Part shown: piece after piece, positions 1-7,302 of the stretch | How the letters are laid out: the number at the start of each line of letters is the position of its first letter | Position numbering within the stretch: the first letter of the stretch is position 1 | NCBI GenBank assembly: GCA_005882525.1 | Contig: VBGO01000101.1 | Location: forward strand, 1 to 22,829 | Length of the DNA: 22,829 bases | Source of the DNA: Chloroflexota bacterium | Lineage (GTDB): Bacteria > Chloroflexota > Dormibacteria > CF-121 | Reading direction: 5' to 3' | Position numbers and translations under genes: made by a program | The notes under the pieces: generated by a model | Databases searched by the model: none | Told to the model about the DNA's origin: nothing | Seen by the model: the letters and a program-made list of their open reading frames with translations, nothing else

Positions 1-60
1 CGTCAGCCGGTCGAACAGGCGGCGGTCGAAGGTGTCAAGAGCCGCGAGGGGGCGCCACAC
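1..60 (-). CDS. Start of an unknown gene, cut by the window edge
   Basis: A minus-strand frame is open from a GTG at 60 to the window edge. It reads MWRPLAALDTFDRRLFDRLT, which has a protein-like composition. The gene would begin 11 bases after the stop of the ParB-domain gene upstream, so the two could be co-transcribed. A 'DRRLFDRL' opening is seen in some PAP2-type phosphatases, but 20 residues are too few to assign a family. Start and identity are uncertain. Confidence 0.3.
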   Translation of the reverse strand, partial: MWRPLAALDTFDRRLFDRLT

Positions 61-71
61 GAAGACTTGCT

Positions 72-1073
72 CTACTCGGCGGCGGCCGGTGCGATCGCCG
101 CCACGAGCGCCAGGTCGCCGGGTCGGACCGACTTGGGATCGAACTTCCGAACGTTGGCCGCCATCTTCGTCAAGGCCTCGGCCATCGACATCGGGGGCGC
201 CGCATCCTTCTTGCGGGACGGAGGAACGAACCGCACCGGGTTGATGCGGGCCACGACCACTGCGCGGAGGTAAGGACTCTTCATTCCCATGGCCTGCATC
301 GTCTTGACGTGGGCAGCTACGCGGTCATCGATGTCCATGATCCGAACGGCCCACTGCTCACGTTGCCGAAGCGCGGCGGGCAGCGTGCTGTCCAGGAACC
401 GGTCGACCTTGTTGAGAACCCCCTGGTAGGAGGAGCCGGCAAAGCGGGACCGCTGCGCATAAGCACCCCCAAGCGTCAGGAACACCGGGGAATCGAACGT
501 GACGGCGTGCTCGATTTCCTTCGAGCGAGGCTGCTCTTTGGCAAGCTGGCGCGCCATTCGGATCACTTCGAGGCTGCGGTCGCGTAGGTTGTGCGCCTTC
601 TCCGTGTTCAGCGCGAGAATCCGAAAGGCGAGCTTTTCGTCGGGGACGAGCAACGCGGTGACCGAGCGCATCCCCAGGCGGCGAGCCGCCTCGAGTCGAT
701 GGCGGCCGTTCGGTGACCAGAAGCCGTCGCCGGAGGGCACCGCGATCACCGGATCGAGAAAGAGCCCGGCCGCGCCGATCGCATCGGCCAGGCGAGTGGC
801 GTGCGTCTTCGACAGGTCGCGCTGGAATGGCGTCGCGACGACTTTCTTGATCGGCAGCGAGGCAAGCACCAGCGCCTGGCCCGCGAACGGGTCCCGATAC
901 GCGCCGACGACGGCTCCGCCATGTTGACCGACCTGAGCCACCAGTTCGGCGACGTCCCTGGCGCCGGCGTCGATGACGCTCTCGCGCGGATCCGGCCCCC
1001 GCGCGGCGGCGGGTCGACGCGCGCGAGTCGCCCTCTTGGGTGCCTTCCTGGGCGTCTTCTTTGCCGCGGCCAT
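72..1073 (-). CDS. ParB/sulfiredoxin-domain protein, ParB-like, no ParA partner seen
   Basis: Product of 333 residues from the ATG at 1073; an upstream in-frame start at 1100 would add nine residues. The first 30 residues are very basic and Ala/Pro/Lys/Arg-rich, a likely disordered nucleic-acid-binding tail. Residues about 73-145 fit a ParB N-terminal domain: a 'LPIKKVVATPFQRDLS' strand-loop, then PNGRHRLEAARRLG (121-134), the equivalent of the conserved G-x-x-R-x-x-A box II of ParB that binds CTP in true ParB proteins. The C-terminal half is helical and not recognised. No parA, parS cluster or replication origin is visible, so a role in chromosome segregation cannot be claimed. It could equally be a ParB-fold regulator or nuclease. 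It lies directly downstream of two tRNA genes on the same strand. Confidence 0.8.
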   Translation of the reverse strand: MAAAKKTPRKAPKRATRARRPAAARGPDPRESVIDAGARDVAELVAQVGQHGGAVVGAYRDPFAGQALVLASLPIKKVVATPFQRDLSKTHATRLADAIGAAGLFLDPVIAVPSGDGFWSPNGRHRLEAARRLGMRSVTALLVPDEKLAFRILALNTEKAHNLRDRSLEVIRMARQLAKEQPRSKEIEHAVTFDSPVFLTLGGAYAQRSRFAGSSYQGVLNKVDRFLDSTLPAALRQREQWAVRIMDIDDRVAAHVKTMQAMGMKSPYLRAVVVARINPVRFVPPSRKKDAAPPMSMAEALTKMAANVRKFDPKSVRPGDLALVAAIAPAAAE

Positions 1074-1160
1074 ATATAGAGTGCGGCCCAGGCTCTCCAC
1101 GGGGGGCGTGTGGGCCGAGGCCGCATCGACAATCCTAGGCTACGGATGCCGGGCGGGGTT

Positions 1161-1233
1161 AGCCCACAGCCGGGGTTGAACCGGCGACCTTCGCCTTACC
1201 AAGGCGACGCTCTACCACCTGAGCTATGTGGGC
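1161..1233 (-). tRNA. tRNA-Thr (anticodon GGT)
   Basis: The minus strand folds into a full cloverleaf of 73 nt. The acceptor stem is GCCCACA/TGTGGGC with discriminator T, the D arm is GCTC-AGGTGGTA-GAGC, the anticodon arm is TCGCC-TTGGTAA-GGCGA giving GGT, and the T arm is GCCGG-TTCAACC-CCGGC. CCA is not encoded. It follows tRNA-Tyr by 8 bases, so both are probably processed from one transcript. A Tyr/Thr neighbourhood also occurs in the tRNA cluster before tufB in several bacteria, but no tuf gene is present here. Confidence 0.96.
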
Positions 1234-1241
1234 TCTGGTAT

Positions 1242-1325
1242 TGGGCAGAGGAGGATTCGAACCCCCGAAGGCGCTAGGCCAACTGATCTACAGTCAGTCC
1301 CGTTTGACCGCTTCGGTATCTGCCC
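1242..1325 (-). tRNA. tRNA-Tyr (anticodon GTA)
   Basis: A class II tRNA of 84 nt. The acceptor stem is GGGCAGA/TCTGCCC with discriminator A, the anticodon arm is ACTGA-CTGTAGA-TCAGT giving GTA, there is a long variable arm around GGCCTAGCGCCTTC, and the T arm has GGTTCGAATCC. CCA is not encoded. It is the first gene of the two-tRNA unit. The forward reading frame crossing both tRNAs is an artefact. Confidence 0.96.
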
Positions 1326-1334
1326 GACCGGGTG

Positions 1335-1362
1335 ATTTTACCGATAATCGCCCGATGGGCAA
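1335..1362 (-). promoter_or_regulatory. Candidate promoter of the tRNA-Tyr/tRNA-Thr unit
   Basis: Reading the minus strand, TTGCCC (1362-1357), a 16-base spacer and TAAAAT (1340-1335) end 9 bases before the tRNA-Tyr 5' end. The -10 matches well and the -35 partly. The element overlaps the first codons of the oppositely oriented truncated gene, so transcription in the two directions would interfere. Confidence 0.4.
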
Positions 1363-1579
1363 ACGGCGGTGGATCCTGTGGCAGGGAATGATCGCGCCGA
1401 GTGTGGAGCGATTCATCGTGAGCGCCACCGACGGCCGATTCGAGCTCTCCGGATTGATCCTGCGGGCCCACGAAGAGGCTCCGTATGTCGTCCGCTACGT
1501 CATTCAGGTCGATGAACGCTGGCGGACTCGGAGTGTCGAGGTCGAGGTCGAGGAGGCAGTCGACGGCACCGCGATGTAG
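1355..1579 (+). pseudogene. Truncated putative glycolipid-binding-domain gene (PF06475-like)
   Basis: From the ATG at 1355 the frame encodes 74 residues and stops at a TAG (1577-1579). The stretch 'ILWQGM...ERFIVSATDGRFELSG...APYVVRYVIQVDERWRTRSVEVE' resembles the first third of the putative glycolipid-binding family PF06475, where a tryptophan-containing strand is followed by the 'Y.V.Y.V..D..WRTR.V.V' beta-strands. Family members are usually around 180 residues, so the C-terminal two thirds are missing. No continuation is seen in the other forward frames downstream. The next gene, on the opposite strand, is also damaged, so the locus looks like decaying DNA. Family assignment is from memory of the pattern. 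A genuine small protein remains possible. Confidence 0.5.
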
Positions 1580-1608
1580 AGTCCGCCGGCGACGGCGGAC
1601 CAGGCGAG

Positions 1609-1898
1609 CTAGGCAAGGATCGATCCGACCAGCGCATGCAACCGCTCGATGAGGAACAGAGAGACAAGGCAATAGGCGAACATCCCGGCGCTGCCGATCA
1701 GCATTCCCTGGGCATAGGGGATGGCGGCCCCGGTGCCTTTCGCCATGACGGTGATCGCCAGGCTGGCGACGGCAACGGCCGGCGCCGCCGCGAACAATCC
1801 GGAAAACCGCTTGGGGTGACCCGACTGACCAAGGAGTGCAAGCTGACCACGGCGAGACCGCCAACAAGGGCCTTGAGAGCGATCACCCAGATCGACAT
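1609..1898 (-). pseudogene. DUF3147-like small membrane protein, frameshifted
   Basis: The gene begins at the ATG at 1898 (MSIWVIALKALVGGLAVVSL..., first membrane segment) and stays open through '...SLVSRVTP'. The matching continuation 'KRFSGLFAAAPAVAVASLAITVMAKG', with two further membrane segments, is in another frame and ends at a TAG at 1611-1609. Joining the two needs one extra base in the G run at 1813-1816 on the plus strand. The joined product of about 96 residues looks like the DUF3147-type multi-spanning membrane proteins, with 'GLFAAAP.VA.ASLA.T' as the recognisable core. Past the TAG the same frame reads a further hydrophobic 'LAWSAVAGGLYIAVP', so the 3' end may also be damaged. 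A homopolymer sequencing error would explain the shift equally well. Confidence 0.65.
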
Positions 1899-1979
1899 GC
1901 TACACTAGTGATATCAGATTAACGGTAGATCACACTACCAGGATAGCGGCGTCAACACTGCCGGGACGGGAGGAAATCG

Positions 1980-2513
1980 ATGCCACGCGGTGCCAGTCCG
2001 AAGCGAGAGCGACAATACCAGCACATCAAGCAGAGCGCGAAGAAGTCGGGGCGGTATGGGGGGCGAGCCGAGGAAGTCGCGGCTCGGACCGTCAACAAGA
2101 TTCGGCGCGAGAAGGGTGAGACCAAGTCCACACGATCGCGCGCGAAGAAGTCCTCGAGCACTTCGCGATCGACGAAGGCGCGCTCGGCGAAGCCGAGGTC
2201 GACCCGATCGCGGACCCGGACCCGGAAGTCGTCGACCACCCGGGCCCGGCGTTCGTCGCCAAGATCGTCGAAGTCGCGAGCGGGTGTCCCCCGCTCGCGG
2301 CGCGCGGCGGGCAACGGTCGGGGCTTCGCCGGGATGAGCGACCAGCGGCAGCGGGCGATTGCCGCCGAGGGTGGCCGGGCCGCCCATAAGCAGGGCACGG
2401 CGCACGAGTTCTCACGCGCGGAAGCCCGCCAGGCCGGCCAGAAGGGGGGCGAGGCGGTTAGCCGCGATCGCAGCCACATGGCGGAGATCGGCCGCCGCGG
2501 GGGCGCGCGCTAA
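1980..2513 (+). CDS. Basic KGG-repeat stress-type protein with Ser/Arg/Lys-rich linker
   Basis: Product of 177 residues; the ATG at 1980 follows a strong ribosome site (GGGAGGAAA, 6 bases before). Three parts are visible. Residues 1-50 (MPRGASPKRERQYQHIKQSA..., '...EEVAARTVNK') match a small family often annotated as plasmid-stabilisation protein or DUF7218-like, with unknown activity. Residues 50-110 are a low-complexity Arg/Ser/Thr/Lys stretch. Residues 113-176 carry KGG-type repeats (GFAGMSDQRQRAIAAEGG, AEARQAGQKGG, HMAEIGRRGG), the pattern of stress-induced, hydrophilic proteins such as GsiB and con-10 (PF10685). Its very high positive charge suggests nucleic-acid association. It stands alone, divergent from the damaged membrane gene and 54 bases before the CoA ligase. 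Confidence 0.8.
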   Translation: MPRGASPKRERQYQHIKQSAKKSGRYGGRAEEVAARTVNKIRREKGETKSTRSRAKKSSSTSRSTKARSAKPRSTRSRTRTRKSSTTRARRSSPRSSKSRAGVPRSRRAAGNGRGFAGMSDQRQRAIAAEGGRAAHKQGTAHEFSRAEARQAGQKGGEAVSRDRSHMAEIGRRGGAR

Positions 2514-2567
2514 GCCACTCCCGGAGCGCCCCCGGAGGGGGAGGGGGATTCGCAATAGACTTGGCGT

Positions 2568-4163
2568 ATGGCGACGACGATTGAGCGCCCTCCGGCTCCG
2601 GTCGTCAGTGTGCCGGATCGCTTCAACATCGCCGACTACCTGGTCGACCGGCATGTCCGCGAAGGGCGTGGCGGCCGGACGGCCATCCTCTATGGGGAGG
2701 ATTCGATTACCTACGGGCAGGTCGCCGAGCGCTCGAACCGGGTGGCCAACGCCCTTCGATCCCTCGGCATCCGCCGCGAGGAGCGGGTGCTGCTCTTGCT
2801 GCTCGACACGCCCGCCTTTGCCTACAGCTTCTTCGGGGCGCAGAAGATCGGCGCGGTGCCAATCCCGACCAACACGCTACTGAAAAGCCAGGACTATCGC
2901 TACATGCTCAATGACTCACGGGCGACGGTCGCGATCGTGAGCGAGCCGCTACTGCCGCAGCTCGCCGCCATCCCACGGCAGGAGCTTCCTTACCTGCGAC
3001 ACCTCGTCATCGATGGCGCCCCGACGGCGGAGGGCATCGGTTTCGAGCAGCTGCTCGGAGGTGCGCCGACGCTCGAGCTCGAGGCGACCAGCAAGGACGA
3101 TGCGGCGTTCTGGCTCTACTCGTCGGGGACCACCGGTTTTCCCAAGGGAGCGGTGCACCTGCATCACGACATCGTGCAGACGGTTGTCTGTTACGGGCAG
3201 GGAATCCTCGGCATCACCGCGGCGGATCGGACGTTTTCGGTGGCCAAGCTCTTCTTTGCCTATGGCCTGGGCAACGCCCTCACGCTCCCGATGGCGGTGG
3301 GCGCGACGACCATCCTCTGGCCGGGCCCGCCGACACCCGCGAATGTCTACGCGCAGATCGAGCGGCACAAACCGACCCTCTTCTACTCGGTGCCGACGAA
3401 TTACGGTCAGCTCCTCGCGCACAAGCGGGAGGGCGCCGACTTCGACCTTTCCAGTCTTCGCCAGGCGGTCTCAGCGGGCGAAGCACTGCCCAAGGCCCTT
3501 TTCGAGCGCTTCAAGGACCGCTTCGGCGTGGAGATCCTCGACGGCATCGGCAGCACCGAGATCCTGCACATCTTCATCTCCAACCGGCCGGGTCGCATCC
3601 GACCCGGCGCGGCCGGTGAGCTGGTGCCGGGCTACGAGGCGCGGATCGTCGATGAGACCGGCGCTGAGGTGCCCGACGGAACGGTCGGCAACCTGCTAAT
3701 CAAAGGCGACAGCACCTGCGCGTATTACTGGAACAAGCACGAACGGACCAAGGACACGATCGAAGGCCACTGGATCCGCACCGGGGACAAGTTCTCGCGT
3801 GACCCCGACGGCTACTACTGGTACGCCGGTCGGGCTGATGACATGTTGAAGCTGGGCGGCATCTGGGTGAGTCCGGTGGAGATCGAGAACACGCTGCTGG
3901 AACACCCGGCGGTCCAGGAGGCCGGCGTCATCGGCCGCCGCGACGCCGACGACCTGGAAAAACCGATGGCTTACGTCGTGCTCGCCGCCGGCCAGCAGCC
4001 GTCCGCCGAGCTGGCTCGCGAGCTGCAGGACTTCGTCCGCTCGAAGATCGCCGAGTACAAGCGTCCACGCTGGGTCGAGTTCGTCGAGGCGCTGCCCAAG
4101 ACCGCCACCGGCAAGACGCAGCGCTTCAAGCTACGCCAGGCGGCCGCCTCAAAGCCGATCTAA
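2568..4163 (+). CDS. Benzoate-CoA ligase family protein (ANL adenylating enzyme)
   Basis: A full-length ANL-superfamily acyl-CoA synthetase of 531 residues. It would activate an aromatic or related carboxylic acid through an acyl-AMP and then form the CoA thioester. Visible motifs are the P-loop-like AMP-binding core YSSGTTGFPKGAVHLHHD (184-201), GSTE (328-331), TGD (405-407), the hinge GRADDMLKLGGIWV (421-434) and the C-terminal catalytic lysine in TATGKTQRFKLR (K516). The 'VHLHHDI' after the core and 'SVAKLFFAYGLGN' near 224-236 are typical of benzoate- and 4-hydroxybenzoate-CoA ligases, so an aryl substrate is favoured but unproven. No ring-reducing or ring-epoxidising genes are nearby. 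Its end overlaps the convergent FAD oxidoreductase by 15 bases. Confidence 0.9.
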   Translation: MATTIERPPAPVVSVPDRFNIADYLVDRHVREGRGGRTAILYGEDSITYGQVAERSNRVANALRSLGIRREERVLLLLLDTPAFAYSFFGAQKIGAVPIPTNTLLKSQDYRYMLNDSRATVAIVSEPLLPQLAAIPRQELPYLRHLVIDGAPTAEGIGFEQLLGGAPTLELEATSKDDAAFWLYSSGTTGFPKGAVHLHHDIVQTVVCYGQGILGITAADRTFSVAKLFFAYGLGNALTLPMAVGATTILWPGPPTPANVYAQIERHKPTLFYSVPTNYGQLLAHKREGADFDLSSLRQAVSAGEALPKALFERFKDRFGVEILDGIGSTEILHIFISNRPGRIRPGAAGELVPGYEARIVDETGAEVPDGTVGNLLIKGDSTCAYYWNKHERTKDTIEGHWIRTGDKFSRDPDGYYWYAGRADDMLKLGGIWVSPVEIENTLLEHPAVQEAGVIGRRDADDLEKPMAYVVLAAGQQPSAELARELQDFVRSKIAEYKRPRWVEFVEALPKTATGKTQRFKLRQAAASKPI

Positions 4164-5379
4164 CGCGGCATAGTACCGGCCGACGACCGGCAGGAACCAG
4201 GGCTTCTCCCGATAGAAGGGCATGCCGGGAAAACCGCCCCGCCAGCAATCCGGCAGCTCGGCCCCGGCGACCCAGTCGGCCGCCAGCTGCCCGAAATAGC
4301 CTGACATCGCCACCCCCGTGCCGCAATAGCCGAGCGCATAGGCGATCCCGTTCATCCGGCCGATATGTGGCAGGCGATCGAAGGTGAAGCCGACGTTGCC
4401 ACCCCAGGCGTGCTCGACGGCAATGCCCGCGAGCTGCGGGTGGACCCGAATCATCGCCGCGTAGAGCCAGTCGCGGGCCTTCGCGATGGTGGTGGGCGCA
4501 AAGCTCGCCCGGCCGCCGAACAGCATCCGATTGTCCGTGCTCAGCCGCCAGTAGTAGAGGAAATTCTTGGAGTCGAACAGCATCCGCCGCTTGGGGATGG
4601 CACTCCGTGCGCGATCGGGGGCGAGCGGCTCGGTGGCGATGATGTAGCTGCCGATCGGGATGACGCGGCGCCGCAGCGGCGGCAGCAGTCGATCGCTGTA
4701 CCCATTGGTCGCCAGCAGCACATCACGGGTATCGATGCGCCCGCCCGGGGTGACGACGATGAAACCGCCGCCCGGCCGGCTCTCGATGGCGGTCGCCGGG
4801 GTGTGATCGTGGAGGTGGGCGCCGCGATCGCGAGCCAGGCGGACGAGGCCGGCGACGTACTTTGCCGGATGGAGGCCGCCACTCCGCTCGACGAGCAACG
4901 CGCCATGGTAGATGGGGGAACCGATCTCTGAGGCGAGTGCGTCGCGGTTGAGCAGGCGGGCGCTGACGCCGAACTCCTCGCGGAGGAGACGGGCCTCGGT
5001 CTCGAGAGGCTCGACGTGACCCGGCTTATAAGCAAGGTAGAGGTGGCCGGTCCGGGCGTATTCGCAATCGATGTGGTTGGCGGTTATCGTCTCCTCGACG
5101 AGGGTAGCGCTTGAGCAGCGTGGTCGGTGAGACCTTGAAGCCCGGGTGGACCATGCCACCGTTGCGGCTGCTCGCTCCCCAACCGAGCTCGTTCTTCTCG
5201 AGCAGCGCGACCGACCGGCCGCGCTCGGCCAGCCTCGCCGCCGCCATCATCCCCGTGTAGCCGCCCCCGACGATGACGACATCGACCTCGGTTGGCAGCG
5301 GGGCGGGTGACAAGGAGATGGGCGCGGCCTCGCGCCACCAGTAGGGCTCCTCGCGGTAGTCGGGCGTGAGCGGTGTCAG
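4149..5379 (-). pseudogene. DAO-type FAD-dependent oxidoreductase, broken by an internal deletion/frameshift
   Basis: The protein is split over two frames. The first (about 5379 to 5104) carries the family's N-terminal 'DYREEPYWWREA' segment and the FAD-binding Rossmann motif VVIVGGGYTGMMAAARLAERG, followed by 'SSRNGGMVHPGFKV...TTLLKRY'. The second frame (about 5108 to 4149) resumes at 'ATLVEETI...HIDCEYARTGHLYLAY' and runs to the C-terminal 'YCGTGVAMSGYFGQLAADWVAG'. In related amino-acid/polyamine oxidases about 15-20 residues separate KRY from the LVEET helix; here they are absent and the frame changes, implying loss of roughly 50 bases near 5103-5108. The start is unclear: the conserved N-terminus reaches a CTG at 5379, and the first TTG is at 5313. 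The start lies 5 bases beyond the phosphoesterase stop, so it belongs to the same minus-strand operon. Loss of function or an assembly error are both possible. Confidence 0.8.
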
Positions 5380-5384
5380 GGGCG

Positions 5385-6137
5385 CTAGCTGATTCCGCCC
5401 GCGGCCGCTGGCTGAACCTGGCGGCCGGCGTCCAGCGTATAGATGTTGTAGGCGTGCCGGATCACCGGCTGGGCGACGTTGCGCACCGGGACACCAGCGG
5501 GCGTGCGTCCCTTCTCCTCCCCGTGATGGGCGTGGCCATGGAACACCAGGTCGGCGCCGGCGTTGTCGACCGCCGCCGCCAGCAAATAGCTGCCGAGGAA
5601 CGGGTAGATCTCCAGCCGCTCGCCTTCGAGGGTCGCCTCGATTGGGGAGTAATGGAGCAGGGCGATCCGCAGGTCGGCCTCGAGTCCCCCCAGCGCAATC
5701 TCGAGCCGGTCGGACAGCATCTTGGTGTGGCCGACGAACGCCTTCATCTCCGGTTCGCCGAAGTCACTGCCGTGCGCGCCACGAAAGCCGCCGCCAAATC
5801 CCTTGGTGCCGGCGATGCCGATCCGAACGCCGTCGATATCGAGCGTGGTCGCCTGCCCTTCGAGCACCCGGACGTCGGCGTCCTCCAGAACCCGGCGCAC
5901 CTCCTGCTCGCGCCCGGCGTGATAGTCGTGGTTGCCAAGGACGGCGACCGCCGGGATGGTCAGGCCGCGCAGCTCGTTGGCCAGGATCGCGACCTCCTCC
6001 GGGCCGCCGCAGCGGGTCAGGTCACCGGCGAGGAGCAGAAGGTCGGCGCGGTCGGGTAGATGCCGCAGGCTGGGACGGAGAATGTCCAGCGAACCGACGC
6101 CGTAGTGAAGATCGCCGACCGCCGCGATCCGGATCAC
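5385..6137 (-). CDS. Calcineurin-like metallophosphoesterase
   Basis: A 250-residue enzyme of the calcineurin-type phosphoesterase superfamily, cytosolic (no signal or membrane segment). All di-metal motifs are present in order: GDLH (8-11), GDLT (38-41), GNHDYH (68-73), LHYSP with H162, and GHAHHG (201-206). The superfamily hydrolyses phosphomonoesters and phosphodiesters, and the substrate cannot be told from motifs. It starts at a GTG that overlaps the BON gene's stop (GTGA), so it is translationally coupled. It is the third gene of a nucleotidyltransferase-BON-phosphoesterase set, with the broken FAD oxidoreductase following 5 bases later. Confidence 0.9.
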   Translation of the reverse strand: MIRIAAVGDLHYGVGSLDILRPSLRHLPDRADLLLLAGDLTRCGGPEEVAILANELRGLTIPAVAVLGNHDYHAGREQEVRRVLEDADVRVLEGQATTLDIDGVRIGIAGTKGFGGGFRGAHGSDFGEPEMKAFVGHTKMLSDRLEIALGGLEADLRIALLHYSPIEATLEGERLEIYPFLGSYLLAAAVDNAGADLVFHGHAHHGEEKGRTPAGVPVRNVAQPVIRHAYNIYTLDAGRQVQPAAAGGIS

Positions 6138-6388
6138 GACACCGGCTCCTCGCCGTCGGGCTCAGCCGCGGAGACCACGGTCGTCTCGTTCACGACCTCG
6201 TAGTCCGGCAGCAGCTCTTTGGCGACCTCGGTGATGCGCTGCTTCAGCTGTGGACTGGCGACGTTGCCACCCAGCATCACCCGATGCTCCTGGACCCGGA
6301 CTCGCAGGTCTTGCTCGGCGACGCGCGGGTCGTGAATCAGCTTTTCCCGGATGGCCTCGGGGAGATATTCGTCGCGCGGTGCGCTCAC
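6134..6388 (-). CDS. Small BON-domain protein
   Basis: Product of 84 residues with no signal peptide. Residues about 12-68 fit a BON domain: 'IREKLIHDPRVAEQDLRVRVQEHRVMLGGNVAS...KQRITEVAKELLPDYEVVNETTV', with the conserved central glycine after the second strand and the closing helix-strand. BON domains bind phospholipids or other ligands; a cytosolic single-BON protein of this size has no assigned role. Both ends overlap neighbours by 4 bases (nucleotidyltransferase upstream, phosphoesterase downstream), which implies coordinated, similarly abundant products. Confidence 0.8.
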   Translation of the reverse strand: MSAPRDEYLPEAIREKLIHDPRVAEQDLRVRVQEHRVMLGGNVASPQLKQRITEVAKELLPDYEVVNETTVVSAAEPDGEEPVS

Positions 6389-6999
6389 TCGGCGTAGACC
6401 TCCTCATAGAGGCGCCGGATCACCCAGGACGGCACCAGGATGTCGGTCGACTGCGCGTAAATCAGCAGGGCCAGCACCCGGCGAGCCCCGACTCGGGCGC
6501 GACGGAGCAGGTACTCCCAGTCGAGCTCGGCCCGCCCAAGGATGGCGAGCGCATCGAACCAGTGCCGCGAGGTTTCCTCGCGATGGACGATCCCTTTGAT
6601 CACGATCTGGTCTTCCGGGCTCGGGATCCGAAGACGCAGCCCATCGTAGGTGCGCTCAATCGAATGCGCGCGCATCTCGTCGTCCAGGTAGATCCCACCC
6701 ATCACCATAAAGATGATGTCGACCATGACCTGGTCCTTGAACGCCTTGAAGATCCAGACCGGGTCGGTCTCTTCGGTCGTGAAGCCGGCGGCCCGAAGCG
6801 CTTCCAGGACCTGCCGGGCGTCGTCCGGGCGGACCAGGAAGTCGATGTCGTGGGTCCAGCGCGGTCGCCCCACCAGCGACGCGGCCAGCCCGCCGAGGAC
6901 GAGGAATGGAAACCCGGCCCTCTCGACCGTCTCGACCGCCTGGCGGAGCACCGTGGCGAGGGCCGCATCGGCGGCCGACTCCCGCTCTTGCACCCGCAC
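6385..6999 (-). CDS. Nucleotidyltransferase-fold protein (MNT/AbiEii-like)
   Basis: Product of 204 residues. The N-terminal half has the polymerase-beta-like nucleotidyltransferase signature: 'FLVLGGLAASLVGRPRWTHDIDFLV' style, with G36-G37, S41 and the metal-binding D51-x-D53. A further acidic position follows in the 'VDIIFMVMGG' strand. The C-terminal half ('...SPEDQIVIKGIVHREETSRHWFDALAI') is typical of the DUF6036/AbiEii-like 'minimal nucleotidyltransferase' proteins, some of which act as toxins that modify tRNA or proteins. Here there is no HEPN or AbiEi-type antitoxin partner; instead a BON protein and a phosphoesterase follow in the same coupled operon. The start is a GTG with a weak ribosome site, and the second GTG two codons later is equally possible. 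Confidence 0.8.
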   Translation of the reverse strand: MRVQERESAADAALATVLRQAVETVERAGFPFLVLGGLAASLVGRPRWTHDIDFLVRPDDARQVLEALRAAGFTTEETDPVWIFKAFKDQVMVDIIFMVMGGIYLDDEMRAHSIERTYDGLRLRIPSPEDQIVIKGIVHREETSRHWFDALAILGRAELDWEYLLRRARVGARRVLALLIYAQSTDILVPSWVIRRLYEEVYAE

Positions 7000-7044
7000 G
7001 ATGTCACGCTTTGCGATAGTCAGATTGTAGTCGTCGCAGCCGAA

Positions 7045-7245
7045 TCAGCCCTGGTCGGCGTGGCTCGACCACAGGTAGGCGGCCGATTGTCCCCCGATGT
7101 AGAGGAAGGCGATCACCGCTAGCACCAGCCGCAGGTACCAGGCCACATGGGCCGTGCCGATCACGATCACGATGGCCGAGAGCAGGCCGCCGCCGATGGG
7201 AATGATCCAGCGCCAGAGGCGGCGGAGACCAGGGGAGCGGCGCAT
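7045..7245 (-). CDS. Small two-helix membrane protein, unknown
   Basis: From the ATG at 7245 (GGAG 6 bases upstream) the product is 66 residues: a basic head (MRRSPGLRRLWRW) and two membrane segments, 'IIPIGGGLLSAIVIVIGTAH' and 'LRLVLAVIAFLYIGGQSAAYL'. An ATG at 7263 would add six residues with a poorer ribosome site. The frame stays open far upstream on this strand, but that part is antisense to real forward genes. The family is not recognised. It lies 45 bases upstream of the nucleotidyltransferase, same strand, so may share its transcript. Confidence 0.55.
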   Translation of the reverse strand: MRRSPGLRRLWRWIIPIGGGLLSAIVIVIGTAHVAWYLRLVLAVIAFLYIGGQSAAYLWSSHADQG

Positions 7246-7302
7246 CGTGATCTCCATTCTCATTTGGGGCAAACCGTTCACGCTACCGTCGTTGTTCCCG
7301 CA

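Noticed and set aside
1226..1354. N-terminal extension of the glycolipid-binding ORF
   Set aside because: These codons are the reverse complement of the two tRNA genes.
6250..7122. 290-codon plus-strand frame opposite the nucleotidyltransferase
   Set aside because: Composition is antisense-like; the minus strand carries clear nucleotidyltransferase and BON motifs.
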